Positions 41,983-50,372 of a stretch of DNA of 64,000 nt are shown piece by piece. Under the pieces are notes generated by a model that saw nothing but the letters and a program-made list of their open reading frames with translations, made no database searches and was not told the origin of the DNA. The DNA is taken from contig NZ_ADVZ01000001.1 of the NCBI RefSeq assembly GCF_000178995.1, forward strand, positions 778,001 through 842,000, in the 5' to 3' direction. This DNA comes from Afipia sp. 1NLS2. GTDB taxonomy: Bacteria; Pseudomonadota; Alphaproteobacteria; Rhizobiales; Xanthobacteraceae. Every line of letters starts with the position of its first letter. The first letter of the stretch is position 1. The position numbers were made by a program, and so were the translations under genes.

Positions 41983-43647
41983 ATGAACAAGCATACCTTC
42001 GGGAACGTTGTTCGGAGTGGTAACGCCGCCCCAAAGAGAGCGGTGCTTTATTTGCGCGTCAGCACAGGCAGACAAGCTACTAACGACGTCTCCTTGCCAT
42101 CGCAGCGAGATATCACCACCGCGCACTGCACAGCCAACGGATGGCTCGTGATCGACGAATTTGTGGAAGCAGGAGCAACCGCGACGGACGATCGCCGGCC
42201 GGCGTTCCAAGACATGATGGAGCGTGCCTGCGATCCCAGCCGACCATACGACGTGATCGTTATCTACGCATTCAACCGTCTATATCGTAACGGTGTCGAG
42301 TTGGAGCTTGCTGTTCGTAAGCTGCGCAAAAACGGGGTTGAAGTTGCCTCAGTGACTCAGCCAACTGGTAACGACCCATCACAAGAACTGATGCGCCAAC
42401 TCATCGGCGTGTTCGACGAACACACGTCCCGCGAAATAGGAAAAAATACCAAAAGAGCGATGATGCAGTCCGCGAAGCAAGGCTTCTGGAACGGCGCAAC
42501 GCCGCCGTTGGGCTATAAGATCGTTGAGGCGGAACGCCGCGGTCAAAAGATCAAGAAGAAACTCGATACCGACCCCGTCGAGGCGGAGACGATCAGACTG
42601 ATTTTCCGTCTTTATCTCGAGGGTGACGGAAACACGGGTCCGCTCGGCGTCAAGGAAACAACCAAGTGGCTCAATAGCCACGGCTACCGAACGCGGCGTG
42701 GATCCACATTCGGCGTGGGACCGGTCCACAAGATACTGACCAATACATGCTACGCGACCGGGCTGTGGGTTTATGGGAAAAGAGACTCTCGCAATGGCGG
42801 GCTCAACGATCCTTCGACAGTCGTTGAGATTCCAATTCCGACTCTGATTGAACTGGCGATCTTTGATCGCGTCCAGGCAAAGCTGAGTAACAATAACCCG
42901 CGGACCACCGCGCCACGCATCGTCAACGGTCCGTCCTTGCTGACCGGGATTGCCATATGCGCATCCTGCGGCGCTGGCATGACACGCACCGGCACAAATC
43001 GACGTGGCAAGTCTTATTCCTATTATAGCTGCGCAGGTTGCCACCGGAAGGGGGAGACCGCTTGCAAGGGACGACACATTCCGACAGGTACGTTGGACGA
43101 AATCGTTGTCAGCAATCTCAAGCAGAGGCTGTTCGCACCGGAGCGGCTCGCTGAATTGCTCCAGACCCTGGCAGATCGACGTTCCGCCAAGAGCCTTGCG
43201 GAAGACAATCGGCTCGTTTCCCTTCGTCACCAGTTGACCGAGACCGAGGAGCGCCTCAAGCGCCTCTATCGTTCGATCGAAGATGGCATAATCGAACTCG
43301 ACGACATTCTCCGGGAACGAACCTCTACCCTCAAATCAGAGCACGAAAGGGCAAAAGCCGCACTTGACCGTGCCCGCAGCCAAGGCGGAGCCGAGATATT
43401 GATCGACGCGGACAAAATCGACACCTTCTCAAGGCTCATGACCGAGAAACTTGATCACGGCGATGTCAATTCGAAGAAGGCCTATATTCGCGCCGTCGTC
43501 AGCGCGATCGAAGTTGACGATACTGCGATCCGGATCATCGGCAGTAAGCACATGCTGCAGGCGGTCATTGCGGGAAAACAGGCCACGAACGAAAATGTTC
43601 GTGGTTTTGTACGCAAATGGCGCGCCCGAAGAGATTCGAACTCCTGA
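41983..43647 (+). CDS. Large serine recombinase (site-specific integrase)
   Basis: 554 residues from ATG 41983 (GAGGGAAGA upstream). Resolvase domain with the nucleophile Ser27 in LYLRVSTGRQ, DVSLPSQ, VIVIYAFNRLYRNG; then the recombinase domain (TKRAMMQSAKQGFWNGATPPLGYK), a zinc ribbon (CASCGAGM...CAGCHRKG...CKG), and a coiled coil (LRHQLTETEERLKRLYRSIEDG). The last residues (WRARRDSNS) are encoded by a tRNA-Arg 3' fragment read antisense, so the gene runs into the attachment region. It is probably the integrase of the element on its left. Confidence 0.88.
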   Translation: MNKHTFGNVVRSGNAAPKRAVLYLRVSTGRQATNDVSLPSQRDITTAHCTANGWLVIDEFVEAGATATDDRRPAFQDMMERACDPSRPYDVIVIYAFNRLYRNGVELELAVRKLRKNGVEVASVTQPTGNDPSQELMRQLIGVFDEHTSREIGKNTKRAMMQSAKQGFWNGATPPLGYKIVEAERRGQKIKKKLDTDPVEAETIRLIFRLYLEGDGNTGPLGVKETTKWLNSHGYRTRRGSTFGVGPVHKILTNTCYATGLWVYGKRDSRNGGLNDPSTVVEIPIPTLIELAIFDRVQAKLSNNNPRTTAPRIVNGPSLLTGIAICASCGAGMTRTGTNRRGKSYSYYSCAGCHRKGETACKGRHIPTGTLDEIVVSNLKQRLFAPERLAELLQTLADRRSAKSLAEDNRLVSLRHQLTETEERLKRLYRSIEDGIIELDDILRERTSTLKSEHERAKAALDRARSQGGAEILIDADKIDTFSRLMTEKLDHGDVNSKKAYIRAVVSAIEVDDTAIRIIGSKHMLQAVIAGKQATNENVRGFVRKWRARRDSNS

Positions 43648-43663
43648 CCCCCAGATTCGTAGT
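43618..43663 (-). other. 3' fragment of tRNA-Arg(ACG), candidate attachment site
   Basis: On the minus strand this reads the anticodon loop CTACGAA (anticodon ACG), stem TCTGG, variable GGGTC, T-arm AGGAG-TTCGAAT-CTCTT, acceptor CGGGCGC, discriminator G and CCA. The 5' half of the tRNA is absent to the right, where the sequence changes abruptly after 43663. A duplicated tRNA 3' half is the classic footprint of an integrative element end. It lies between a serine recombinase gene (overlapping) and a tyrosine integrase gene (181 bases away). Confidence 0.8.
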
Positions 43664-43800
43664 TCAAAAAGTCCCTTACGAGGCATTATCCGGCAGCACT
43701 TCTAACTTTCCGAATAAACATATTTTTATTTGTAATTCAATGGATTATCGCATATTCTCTTGTGGTGGCGTAGGGAGCCCGTTAGACACCCCATTCCGCC

Positions 43801-43824
43801 AAAACCGTTTCAAAAACCGTTTCA
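43801..43824. repeat. Tandem 12-bp direct repeat before the tyrosine integrase
   Basis: AAAACCGTTTCA occurs twice in a row (43801-43812 and 43813-43824). Short direct repeats between an att core and int are typical of arm-type integrase-binding sites; they could also be operator sites for int. Confidence 0.6.
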
Positions 43825-43843
43825 GAATCTCGGGAGCTCGCAA

Positions 43844-45211
43844 ATGGCCGACATGCGTATCCCCTTGAACGATAAGACAGTCGAGCGTTTGCCACTGCCC
43901 GAAAAGGGACGCTACATTGTCCGAGATACCGACCAAAAGGGCTTCTTCCTGATGGTCGGAGCCCGAAAGAAGACCTTTATGGTCCAGGGCGACCTTCGCC
44001 AACAGGGCAAACGTGCCTCCACCATCCGCATCGCGATTGGCGATTCTAAGCAGCTCTCGACCCGTGCGGCGCGTGCAGCGGCCAAGGAATATCTGATCCA
44101 AATTAGTCGCGGCATACACCCCAAGAGCGACGAGAAAGCCACGAAGGCATCGACGATTGCTGACCTCGCAAACGAGCAAAAGCCCGGCCCGGTCGGGATC
44201 ACCCTCAAAGAGGCGTGGGCCCGATACAAAATCGCAATGGAGCGCAAGAACCGGAGCGCGCGGACGATCGAGAGCTACCGCGATCACGTCGAGCGCATTT
44301 TCAAGGACTGGCTGGATACGCCTCTGAAACAACTTGGTGACGATCCGGGCCAGGTCTCCGCAAAGCACGACGCCATCAGTGAAAAGCATGGACCCTACAT
44401 CGCGAATGGCAGCATGCGCACCTTCCGCGCCATCTACAATCACGCCCGCAAGACCAATCGCGAACTGCCGCCCGACAATCCCGTCGATAGCGTCGATTGG
44501 AATCACGAGAAGCGACGGGATACAGGGATGGGCGTCGCCGACTTGAAAGGCTGGTTCGTCGAGGCTGCGACACTTGACAATCCGATACGGCGCGAATTTC
44601 ATCTGTTCACCCTCCTCTCGGCATCGCGTCCAACGGCCTTGAAAGAAGCTCGGCTCGAACATCTCGATCTGCGTCGTCGGGTTCTTCACATCCCGCGCCC
44701 GAAGGGAGGCGCCGATCGTGCCTTCGACATCCCGCTGTCCCGGCAGGCGATCAATTGCCTCATGCGCTCCATTCGGTTCGGCCGGCAGATGCACCCCTAT
44801 GAGGCGAAAGACTGGCTGTTTCCTGCCGATGGTGCCGATGGTCATCTGGTCGAGCAGAAGGAAGATCGAGCGGTGCTGTCGAAGTGGGGCAACGAGCTAC
44901 GCCAAACGTATCGCACTGTCGCAACCCCTGCCGGCGTCTCGGAACTCGACGCCCGCATGCTGATGAATCATTCGGTCCCCGGCGTGAATTCAGGGTACAT
45001 CACGCGACACAAGCTGCTGGAGGATCATCTGCGCGCCCAACAGCAGGCGATCAGCAACACCATCTTTTCAGCACTCGGAAATACGTTGACGGCGCAACCA
45101 GAACTTCGCGACTGGCTAGGTCGCGGGGCCGCGCGACGGCAGGTTGCACGTGCGCGAGAGGCCTTCGAACAGCGGGAGGTAAAGGTTCCGCGAGTCAGGA
45201 AGGCGGCATAG
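43844..45211 (+). CDS. Tyrosine integrase (phage/P4-like)
   Basis: 455 residues from ATG 43844 (CGGGAG upstream). N-terminal DUF4102-like arm-binding part (RIPLNDKTVERLPLPEKGRYIVRDTDQKGFFLMVG), central SAM-like core-binding domain (KNRSARTIESYRDHVERIFKDWL), and catalytic part with LLSASRPTALKEARLEHLD (first Arg), LRQTYRTVATPAGV (second Arg), MLMNHSVPGVNSGYI with Tyr385 as nucleophile. The usual HxLR box is modified to ELRQ. Close to the tRNA-Arg fragment, it most likely integrates region 3 at that tRNA. Confidence 0.85.
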   Translation: MADMRIPLNDKTVERLPLPEKGRYIVRDTDQKGFFLMVGARKKTFMVQGDLRQQGKRASTIRIAIGDSKQLSTRAARAAAKEYLIQISRGIHPKSDEKATKASTIADLANEQKPGPVGITLKEAWARYKIAMERKNRSARTIESYRDHVERIFKDWLDTPLKQLGDDPGQVSAKHDAISEKHGPYIANGSMRTFRAIYNHARKTNRELPPDNPVDSVDWNHEKRRDTGMGVADLKGWFVEAATLDNPIRREFHLFTLLSASRPTALKEARLEHLDLRRRVLHIPRPKGGADRAFDIPLSRQAINCLMRSIRFGRQMHPYEAKDWLFPADGADGHLVEQKEDRAVLSKWGNELRQTYRTVATPAGVSELDARMLMNHSVPGVNSGYITRHKLLEDHLRAQQQAISNTIFSALGNTLTAQPELRDWLGRGAARRQVARAREAFEQREVKVPRVRKAA

Positions 45212-45340
45212 GAGTGACCCGCCCGATCGCTTCCGGCCCGCTCCCGTCCACGTGACCTCGGGGATAAACACGGAACTGCCTCACGCTCAACCTGACCCAT
45301 CCCGTGTCGCATTACGAGAATCGCCGCACGTTTAACTTGC

Positions 45341-45365
45341 AATGTTCGTCAATTAGACGTACATT
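45341..45365. promoter_or_regulatory. TacA operator candidate
   Basis: AATGTTCGTC-AATTA-GACGTACATT, 10-bp arms with one mismatch, lies 33 bases upstream of the antitoxin start. Type II toxin-antitoxin pairs of this class autoregulate through such palindromes. Confidence 0.6.
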
Positions 45366-45397
45366 TAAGCTATAAAACTGTTATCAGGTGAATTCTT

Positions 45398-45703
45398 ATG
45401 TCAAGCAATCAGGCCCGATCCCCCCGAAACGTACCCGGCCGTGTCGAGCGGCTCGGGTTCCGGATTGATGAAGAGACCAAGGATCTCATCGAGCGCGCGG
45501 CTCATCTGTCGCAGCGCAAGGTGAGCGACTTCTGTGTCACTGCGCTCGCCGATACCGCACGCCGGACGATCGCCGAACATGAGACGCTCGTGCTCTCGAA
45601 CCGTGATCGCGAGGCTTTCTTCAACGCGCTGATGAACCCGCCCGAACCGAGCGAAAGACTCACGCGCGCGATCGCCGAGCACAGGCGTCGCATTGCTTCC
45701 TGA
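45398..45703 (+). CDS. tacA: TacA-type antitoxin (DUF1778, ribbon-helix-helix)
   Basis: 101 residues: RLGFRIDEETKDLIERAAHLSQRKVSDFCVTALADTARRTI is a DUF1778 ribbon-helix-helix domain, followed by an acidic/helical tail (ETLVLSNRDREAFFNALMNPP) that in this family wraps the toxin. It is 2 bases upstream of the GNAT toxin gene. It should bind DNA as a dimer and neutralise TacT. Confidence 0.9.
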   Translation: MSSNQARSPRNVPGRVERLGFRIDEETKDLIERAAHLSQRKVSDFCVTALADTARRTIAEHETLVLSNRDREAFFNALMNPPEPSERLTRAIAEHRRRIAS

Positions 45704-45705
45704 AC

Positions 45706-46227
45706 ATGACGGACTCTCGATCGGACTTGAGAATCGAGCCGTTCTCCGCGGATCATGATCGCGATGGCTTTTCATGCGGCGTCGACAGCCTCGACCGGTA
45801 TCTGCGGACGCAGGCGAGTCAGGACGTGCGGCGCAAGGCGAATGGTGTCTTCATCCTTGTGGAGTCCGAGGCGAACCGGACGGTGCTTGGTTATTACACG
45901 CTCTGCGCAACGGGCTTGCAACAGGGCGCCGTACCGGCCGCTGCCCGCAAATATGTGCCACGCTATCCGTTAGTGAGCGCCACGTTGATCGGGCGTCTTG
46001 CGGTTTCGGCCGCAAGGCAAGGAGAGCGTCTAGGAGGAATCCTTCTCGCCGACGCAGTGCAGCGAGCGTATGCGTCAGCCTCGACTGTTGGTTCGTCGAT
46101 GCTCGTCGTTGACGCGATCAATGAGCGCGCCGCTGCCTTCTATGAGGGCAACGGCTTCGTGCGCCTGCCTGATTCCATGCGCCTGGTGCTACCCATGCAC
46201 GTTATTGAGAAAATGCTGAAGGCTTGA
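45706..46227 (+). CDS. tacT: TacT-type GNAT acetyltransferase toxin
   Basis: 173 residues with GNAT features: DGFSCGVDSLDRYLRTQASQDVRRK, the strand VLGYYTLCATGLQ, the acetyl-CoA loop RLAVSAARQGERLGGILLADAVQRAY, and MLVVDAINERAAAFYEGNGFVRLP. TacT toxins acetylate the amino group of aminoacyl-tRNAs and stop translation. With tacA it forms a complete type II module that would stabilise the element. Confidence 0.9.
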   Translation: MTDSRSDLRIEPFSADHDRDGFSCGVDSLDRYLRTQASQDVRRKANGVFILVESEANRTVLGYYTLCATGLQQGAVPAAARKYVPRYPLVSATLIGRLAVSAARQGERLGGILLADAVQRAYASASTVGSSMLVVDAINERAAAFYEGNGFVRLPDSMRLVLPMHVIEKMLKA

Positions 46228-46301
46228 GAGCCGGGTTCGAAGCAACCACGTAGACGGTGTTTCGCCTTCTGAAATCCTGACTTCCGCATTTGTGGTTTTG
46301 C

Positions 46302-46380
46302 GGGGGAAAGCCTTCCCCCTGGTCGGCACTGCGTTGCCGACACGCCCCCTTCTGCGGGGAGACCCTCGCAACGCCCCCCC
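46302..46380. repeat. Three-hairpin repeat R1
   Basis: Three consecutive stems: GGGGGAA/TTCCCCC (46302-46319), GTCGGCA/TGCCGAC (46322-46341), CCCCC/GGGG (46345-46359). About 85% identical to 54462-54545, with loop changes and conserved stems. Confidence 0.7.
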
Positions 46381-46382
46381 TA

Positions 46383-46420
46383 AGAGTGAGAGTGCAGGCC
46401 GGGTGTGCCGTGACGGGTTG
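46383..46420. repeat. 38-bp direct repeat of the ardC leader
   Basis: Identical to 58515-58552 except at one position (G at 46405, T at 58537). Here it is not followed by ardC but by unrelated sequence, and it joins R1 with a 2-base gap. Confidence 0.8.
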
Positions 46421-46690
46421 GCGTGGATATTGACGCGGACCCGGCAATGCAAGCTGTGGAAGCCGGCACCACCTTCCTCGCCGAACTCAGGGCTCTAACC
46501 GCTAATGATTGAGACGCTCAACGAGAGAAACAACACCGACGGCTCTACCTCAGTCACTGAGCGAGTACTTTACTCACACCGAGGGACTTAGGTTGCTAGG
46601 CTGCTTTCTGAACCACAAATTCGATTCGTCAATCGTTAGAGCTAGGCGGACTCTTCCAGCCCAACTGTCAATGCAAGGCAACGGAACACA

Positions 46691-47464
46691 ATGGCAGAAC
46701 CGACGGCTAAGACCATAAAGCGATTATTCGCTCTTTCCGGAAACACCTGCGCATTCCCAAGATGCACGCTGCCAATCATCGAAACCGCGGGTAACGTCAC
46801 TGGCGAAATTTGTCATATCGCTGCTCGCAGCCCCGGAGGCCCTCGCTACGATCCTTCACAATCTGACAAAGGCCGGAACGATTTTGGCAACCTCCTCCTC
46901 TTGTGCAGACATCATCACAAAGTTGTCGACGGGGAGCCGCAGATCTATACGGTTGATGTTCTGCAAGACATGAAGACCATTCACGAAAGCGCCGCCGGCC
47001 GAGCCGAGCAACCGGCAGATCTCATATTCGCAAAGCTTCTCTTGAACGACCTCGACCGGATCACGATCGGCCAGAACAGCGGCAATATCGCGATCAACAG
47101 TCCCGGCGCCATTCAAGCGCACCAAGTCCATGTGCGCACCACCCGTCGCTCTATCAGCATTAATGCACCACCCGGAACGATCGGTTCTGATCAGGAAACC
47201 ACGCGCTATGTGCAATATCTAATCGACCGATACAATAAATTTGCCGGTGCAGACCGGATGCGCGCGTCGAAATTCAGCTATGGCGCGATATCCAAGAACA
47301 TTGAGAGCAATTTCGGTGCCCCTTGGCGGCTACTACCAATTGAGAAGTTCAATGCAGTTTGCGAGTATCTGCAACAGCGGATTAATCGAACGGTCGTAGC
47401 CAAATCGAATGCCGCTAAGGGAATGCGCGCCTATTCCACCTATATGGAGTTCAACACGAGATAG
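46691..47464 (+). CDS. HNH-endonuclease-like protein
   Basis: 257 residues. HNH/zinc-finger part at the N terminus: GNTCAFPRCTLPI, GEICHIAARSPGGPRYD, NDFGNLLLLCRHHHKVVD. The middle (residues 100-160) has QNSGNIAINSPGAIQAHQVHVRT, a beta-repeat-like stretch; the C-terminal 90 residues are helical (YVQYLIDRYNKFAGAD, FGAPWRLLPIEKFNAVCEYLQQRI). The C-terminal part is unlike a plain HNH homing enzyme and may be a sensor or effector module. Its place at the head of a defence island suggests an anti-phage role, unproven. Confidence 0.75.
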   Translation: MAEPTAKTIKRLFALSGNTCAFPRCTLPIIETAGNVTGEICHIAARSPGGPRYDPSQSDKGRNDFGNLLLLCRHHHKVVDGEPQIYTVDVLQDMKTIHESAAGRAEQPADLIFAKLLLNDLDRITIGQNSGNIAINSPGAIQAHQVHVRTTRRSISINAPPGTIGSDQETTRYVQYLIDRYNKFAGADRMRASKFSYGAISKNIESNFGAPWRLLPIEKFNAVCEYLQQRINRTVVAKSNAAKGMRAYSTYMEFNTR

Positions 47465-47587
47465 GCTCTCAAACATGATCTCCGGACACAAGAATCTACG
47501 GCTCAAGCTGCTGTTAACGGACCAGATTCGACAATGCTCGAGATCGATGACCATCGCGCGCCGGCGTGTCATCGACGCGGAGCTGTA

Positions 47588-49405
47588 ATGCCTCTGAAGG
47601 CTAAGCTCGATGGCCGCGAAATAGTTTCTATCCTCTGCTCGGACGGGGACTGGTCAGAGGCGCAGCGTGCGTCAAAGGGGACAGAAAATCGGCTCCGTAT
47701 GTCCTGCTGCGATGCCCCAGCTTATGCCAGCCACAGTCCGCTCGATCTGCGCTATTTTGCCCACAAGTCCGGCTACGATCGCTGCTCTTCCAGCGGCGAA
47801 TCTGACGAACATGAGTCCTTGAAGGCCGCCGCGGCAAGAGCAGTTCAATCTCTGGTAGGATGGCAGGCAGATGTTGAGGTCTCAGGCGACGGCTGGCGCG
47901 CCGACGCTCTAGCCATACGCGGCAGCATCAAGATCGCAATCGAAGTCCAGCTTTCGGCGCAGGCAAAACGACGGACTGGGGCACGTAACGACAGATTCGA
48001 AGCCTCGGAGGTTTCCGCATTCTGGCTCAAAGGTCCGAGAAATCACTTCAACGATTTTGGCGACGGCCTACAAGCTCCCGTCCACGGAACCTCAATCCGA
48101 GAACAGATGGCAAGTGTCGGGGCGGCAGTCAGGGGCCTGCTCGGCGCCGTTGAGCGCCAAGTGGGGATGGCAAACGAACTTGCTCGACTCATCCGCACCA
48201 TTCCTGGATGGAAGTACAAAATCGATCTACAGGGAACCATCCCGGCTTGCTTCGAACTGCAACACGAGGGCAAGCGACAACAGATTTTGCTCGGCGAGTT
48301 AGGCCCGTCGCTTTTACCGACGATTTTTCGTCCTGTTGACGGAAAACAGATCGGCGCAGATCAATTTGCCGGCGCCATCCTACAGTTGCGCGTCAATGCT
48401 CCGCATCTTCGCGGCTACCAAGCGTCGAGTTTCCAGCTCGCATCCGACGACCTTTCCAACTCGCTCGCGCGTCAGCTCCGTCCCATCCTCGAAGGTAGCA
48501 AGACCTGGCGAGGCAAGGAACACACCGAGGTTGTGCCAGGAGCCTTCGTGCATTACGCAGAAGAATGTTCAGACTGCAAAGCTCGTTTTCTCAGGATTAC
48601 CCATCTCCTCATCGGACATCCTCGCCGACCGCGCACACTTCCCGTCAAAGTCGTGCGCGACGAGTGGCGCTGGTATGAACCGATCCTTTCGACAGCCGAA
48701 GCACTATCGAGGAAAGTCGGTCTTCCCTTGGGGCCATTGAGCGACGGCGGTGAAAGTGCATACTTCCAACCAAAGCGAGCCCGCCAGAAGTGCCCAGCGT
48801 GCGGAAAGCACGCCCCTGATCCTTTGGTCTCTGACGACGAGGTGCTCCGTGCGTGGCCTGGTCGTGACGAGCACTTCCGCTATCGCTTGCCCTTGCCCGG
48901 CAAAGGATGGGGCGCATCGGCTCGATGGGTAACGCAGCCGGCGCCTGACGCCGCCGCTTGGGACGCTCTGCTGGACACGAAACGTACCGAACGTCAACAA
49001 GAACGTGACGAAGAGCGCCGACGCGAAGAGTTAGCCGAAGCGGAGCGCAAACGCCGCCACGAAGAACTACAGCGACAAGCAGAAGAGCGACATCAACAAC
49101 GTATTGCAGACGACTTGGCTCGCAAGGCGGCCGACGAGCAACGAGCCATAGAGGCGCGACGCCAAGCCGAAAAAGATCGTCAAATGCGCATGGTAACTCA
49201 ACAGGGGGAGAGGAAGAGCAAGCTGCGCACTGCCGCGGAGACAGCGATCAGAGATAACGAGCGTCGCAATCTCTGGCTGACAACCGGCAACTCTCATCTA
49301 CGATCTCTGGGTGATGCCGTTGCCCCACGACCAATCGAGGTCGCCGCCCAGAGCCAGGAAGGGTTGGAGAGAGCGCTGCAATTACTTCGATCAACTAAGT
49401 TCTGA
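47588..49405 (+). CDS. CoiA-like nuclease with zinc ribbons and C-terminal coiled coil
   Basis: 605 residues from ATG 47588. The N terminus matches CoiA-type (competence CoiA) PD-(D/E)xK nucleases: RYFAHKSG, ESDEHESLKA (71-80), GWRADALAI (Asp106), IKIAIEVQLS (Glu119, Gln121). Then a long unknown central region with two CxxC knuckles (CSDCKARF and CPACGKHA), and from about 470 to 570 a charged coiled coil (RRREELAEAERKRRHEELQR). Many stand-alone CoiA proteins are shorter (about 300 residues); the extension suggests a DNA-processing or defence protein. Confidence 0.75.
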   Translation: MPLKAKLDGREIVSILCSDGDWSEAQRASKGTENRLRMSCCDAPAYASHSPLDLRYFAHKSGYDRCSSSGESDEHESLKAAAARAVQSLVGWQADVEVSGDGWRADALAIRGSIKIAIEVQLSAQAKRRTGARNDRFEASEVSAFWLKGPRNHFNDFGDGLQAPVHGTSIREQMASVGAAVRGLLGAVERQVGMANELARLIRTIPGWKYKIDLQGTIPACFELQHEGKRQQILLGELGPSLLPTIFRPVDGKQIGADQFAGAILQLRVNAPHLRGYQASSFQLASDDLSNSLARQLRPILEGSKTWRGKEHTEVVPGAFVHYAEECSDCKARFLRITHLLIGHPRRPRTLPVKVVRDEWRWYEPILSTAEALSRKVGLPLGPLSDGGESAYFQPKRARQKCPACGKHAPDPLVSDDEVLRAWPGRDEHFRYRLPLPGKGWGASARWVTQPAPDAAAWDALLDTKRTERQQERDEERRREELAEAERKRRHEELQRQAEERHQQRIADDLARKAADEQRAIEARRQAEKDRQMRMVTQQGERKSKLRTAAETAIRDNERRNLWLTTGNSHLRSLGDAVAPRPIEVAAQSQEGLERALQLLRSTKF

Positions 49406-49478
49406 GTGCCTGTCAGCACACAAACGAAGCTCAGCAACAAAACTAATTTTTCAGCAATCACGGCGGCGGCCAAGGGAG

Positions 49479-50372
49479 CTAGACTCTGTTCGAAAACCGA
49501 TCATAGGCGGTGACACGAACTGTTCGAACGTCTACTTCATATTGGTATATTTCTCGCGCAAGGTAAGAGATTTCCGCTTCTTTCTCAGCGTCGGAAACAT
49601 CAACATACCAAGATCTCGGCTTTCCGTTTTCTTCGCCATTCCAACGATATCCCCTCGCTTTTAGGAGGTCCTTGAATTCAAATGGTGAGTTCTCAGCCCA
49701 GATCCGCCAGGTCGGCAACCGCGCGCGCTCAAGCAGCTTTGCCAAGGCTGGCGCTCGTGCACGAGGTAACTCGCGTGCAAGCAACTCAATGGCGGCCAAG
49801 CAGTCATTCGCAGCTCGATGCCGGTCGTAAAAAAAGCCTAGAGCCATCGCGAGATAGGAGAGCTTCGCGCCCTCGAACCCTTCGGCTGCCCAGTCGATCT
49901 CCGACATAGAACACGCCCATGGCTTGGTTGAAAACACAGGGCTGAAGCGCTCCAGAAAGCGCCGATCGAACGCCGCATTGTGGGCTATGACTACAGCCGC
50001 CGGCGCAGCAAACATCGTGACTTCCGAGGGGTCAATCGACTTTCCCGCAACCATTGCATCCGTAATCCCCGTCAACACAGTGATTTCGGACGAAATCGGT
50101 TTGCTCGGCTCACGGAGACGGTCGAAAGGCTCCAGGACCTCTACAACCGTGCCATCAAGCGCGTATCGGAACGGCACCATCGCGAGTTCAATGATCTCAT
50201 CCCGATCCGGATCGAGACCTGTCGTCTCAACATCGACCATAAGGCCCGTGCGTGTCTCAGCAACATCGAATCCTTCAACCGTGGGGCGAGGTCGAAGACG
50301 CCTAAGAACTCGATAGTCCGAGCTGGCTTCGAGCGCCGCAGCGAAAGCTTCCAAATCTGAGGCGTTGGTCAT
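49479..50372 (-). CDS. DEDDh 3'-5' exonuclease (DnaQ-like)
   Basis: 297 residues from ATG 50372 (MTNASDLEAF). DEDDh motifs: MVDVETTGLD (Asp47, Glu49), IAHNAAFDRRFLERF and HRAANDCLAAIELL. The C-terminal 80 residues form a second conserved unit (IWAENSPFEFKDLLKARGYRWNG...SWYVDV, EISYLAREIYQ) known from a stand-alone DnaQ-like group. The start overlaps the HerA stop by one base (TAATG), placing it as the third gene of the SIR2-HerA operon. Confidence 0.85.
   Translation of the reverse strand: MTNASDLEAFAAALEASSDYRVLRRLRPRPTVEGFDVAETRTGLMVDVETTGLDPDRDEIIELAMVPFRYALDGTVVEVLEPFDRLREPSKPISSEITVLTGITDAMVAGKSIDPSEVTMFAAPAAVVIAHNAAFDRRFLERFSPVFSTKPWACSMSEIDWAAEGFEGAKLSYLAMALGFFYDRHRAANDCLAAIELLARELPRARAPALAKLLERARLPTWRIWAENSPFEFKDLLKARGYRWNGEENGKPRSWYVDVSDAEKEAEISYLAREIYQYEVDVRTVRVTAYDRFSNRV

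Larger units (their letters stand above)
46228..46690. other. Non-coding stretch with repeat R1 and a leader-like repeat
   Basis: Contains the three-hairpin repeat R1 (46302-46380), directly followed by a 38-bp copy of the start of the ardC leader (46383-46420). After that a 29-codon frame (46423-46512: VDIDADPAMQAVEAGTTFLA and so on) looks like the tail of a lost protein. No complete gene is visible. Confidence 0.55.

Noticed and set aside
16086-43663. A left attachment copy matching the tRNA-Arg fragment
   Set aside because: I looked around 15.9-16.2 kb and elsewhere in the window and saw no second copy of the tRNA 3' half, so the left end of region 2 stays undefined.
43451-43705. A frame ending in APEEIRTPDPQIRSS
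   Set aside because: This is the well-known false translation of a tRNA read antisense, overlapping the tRNA-Arg fragment and the serine recombinase.
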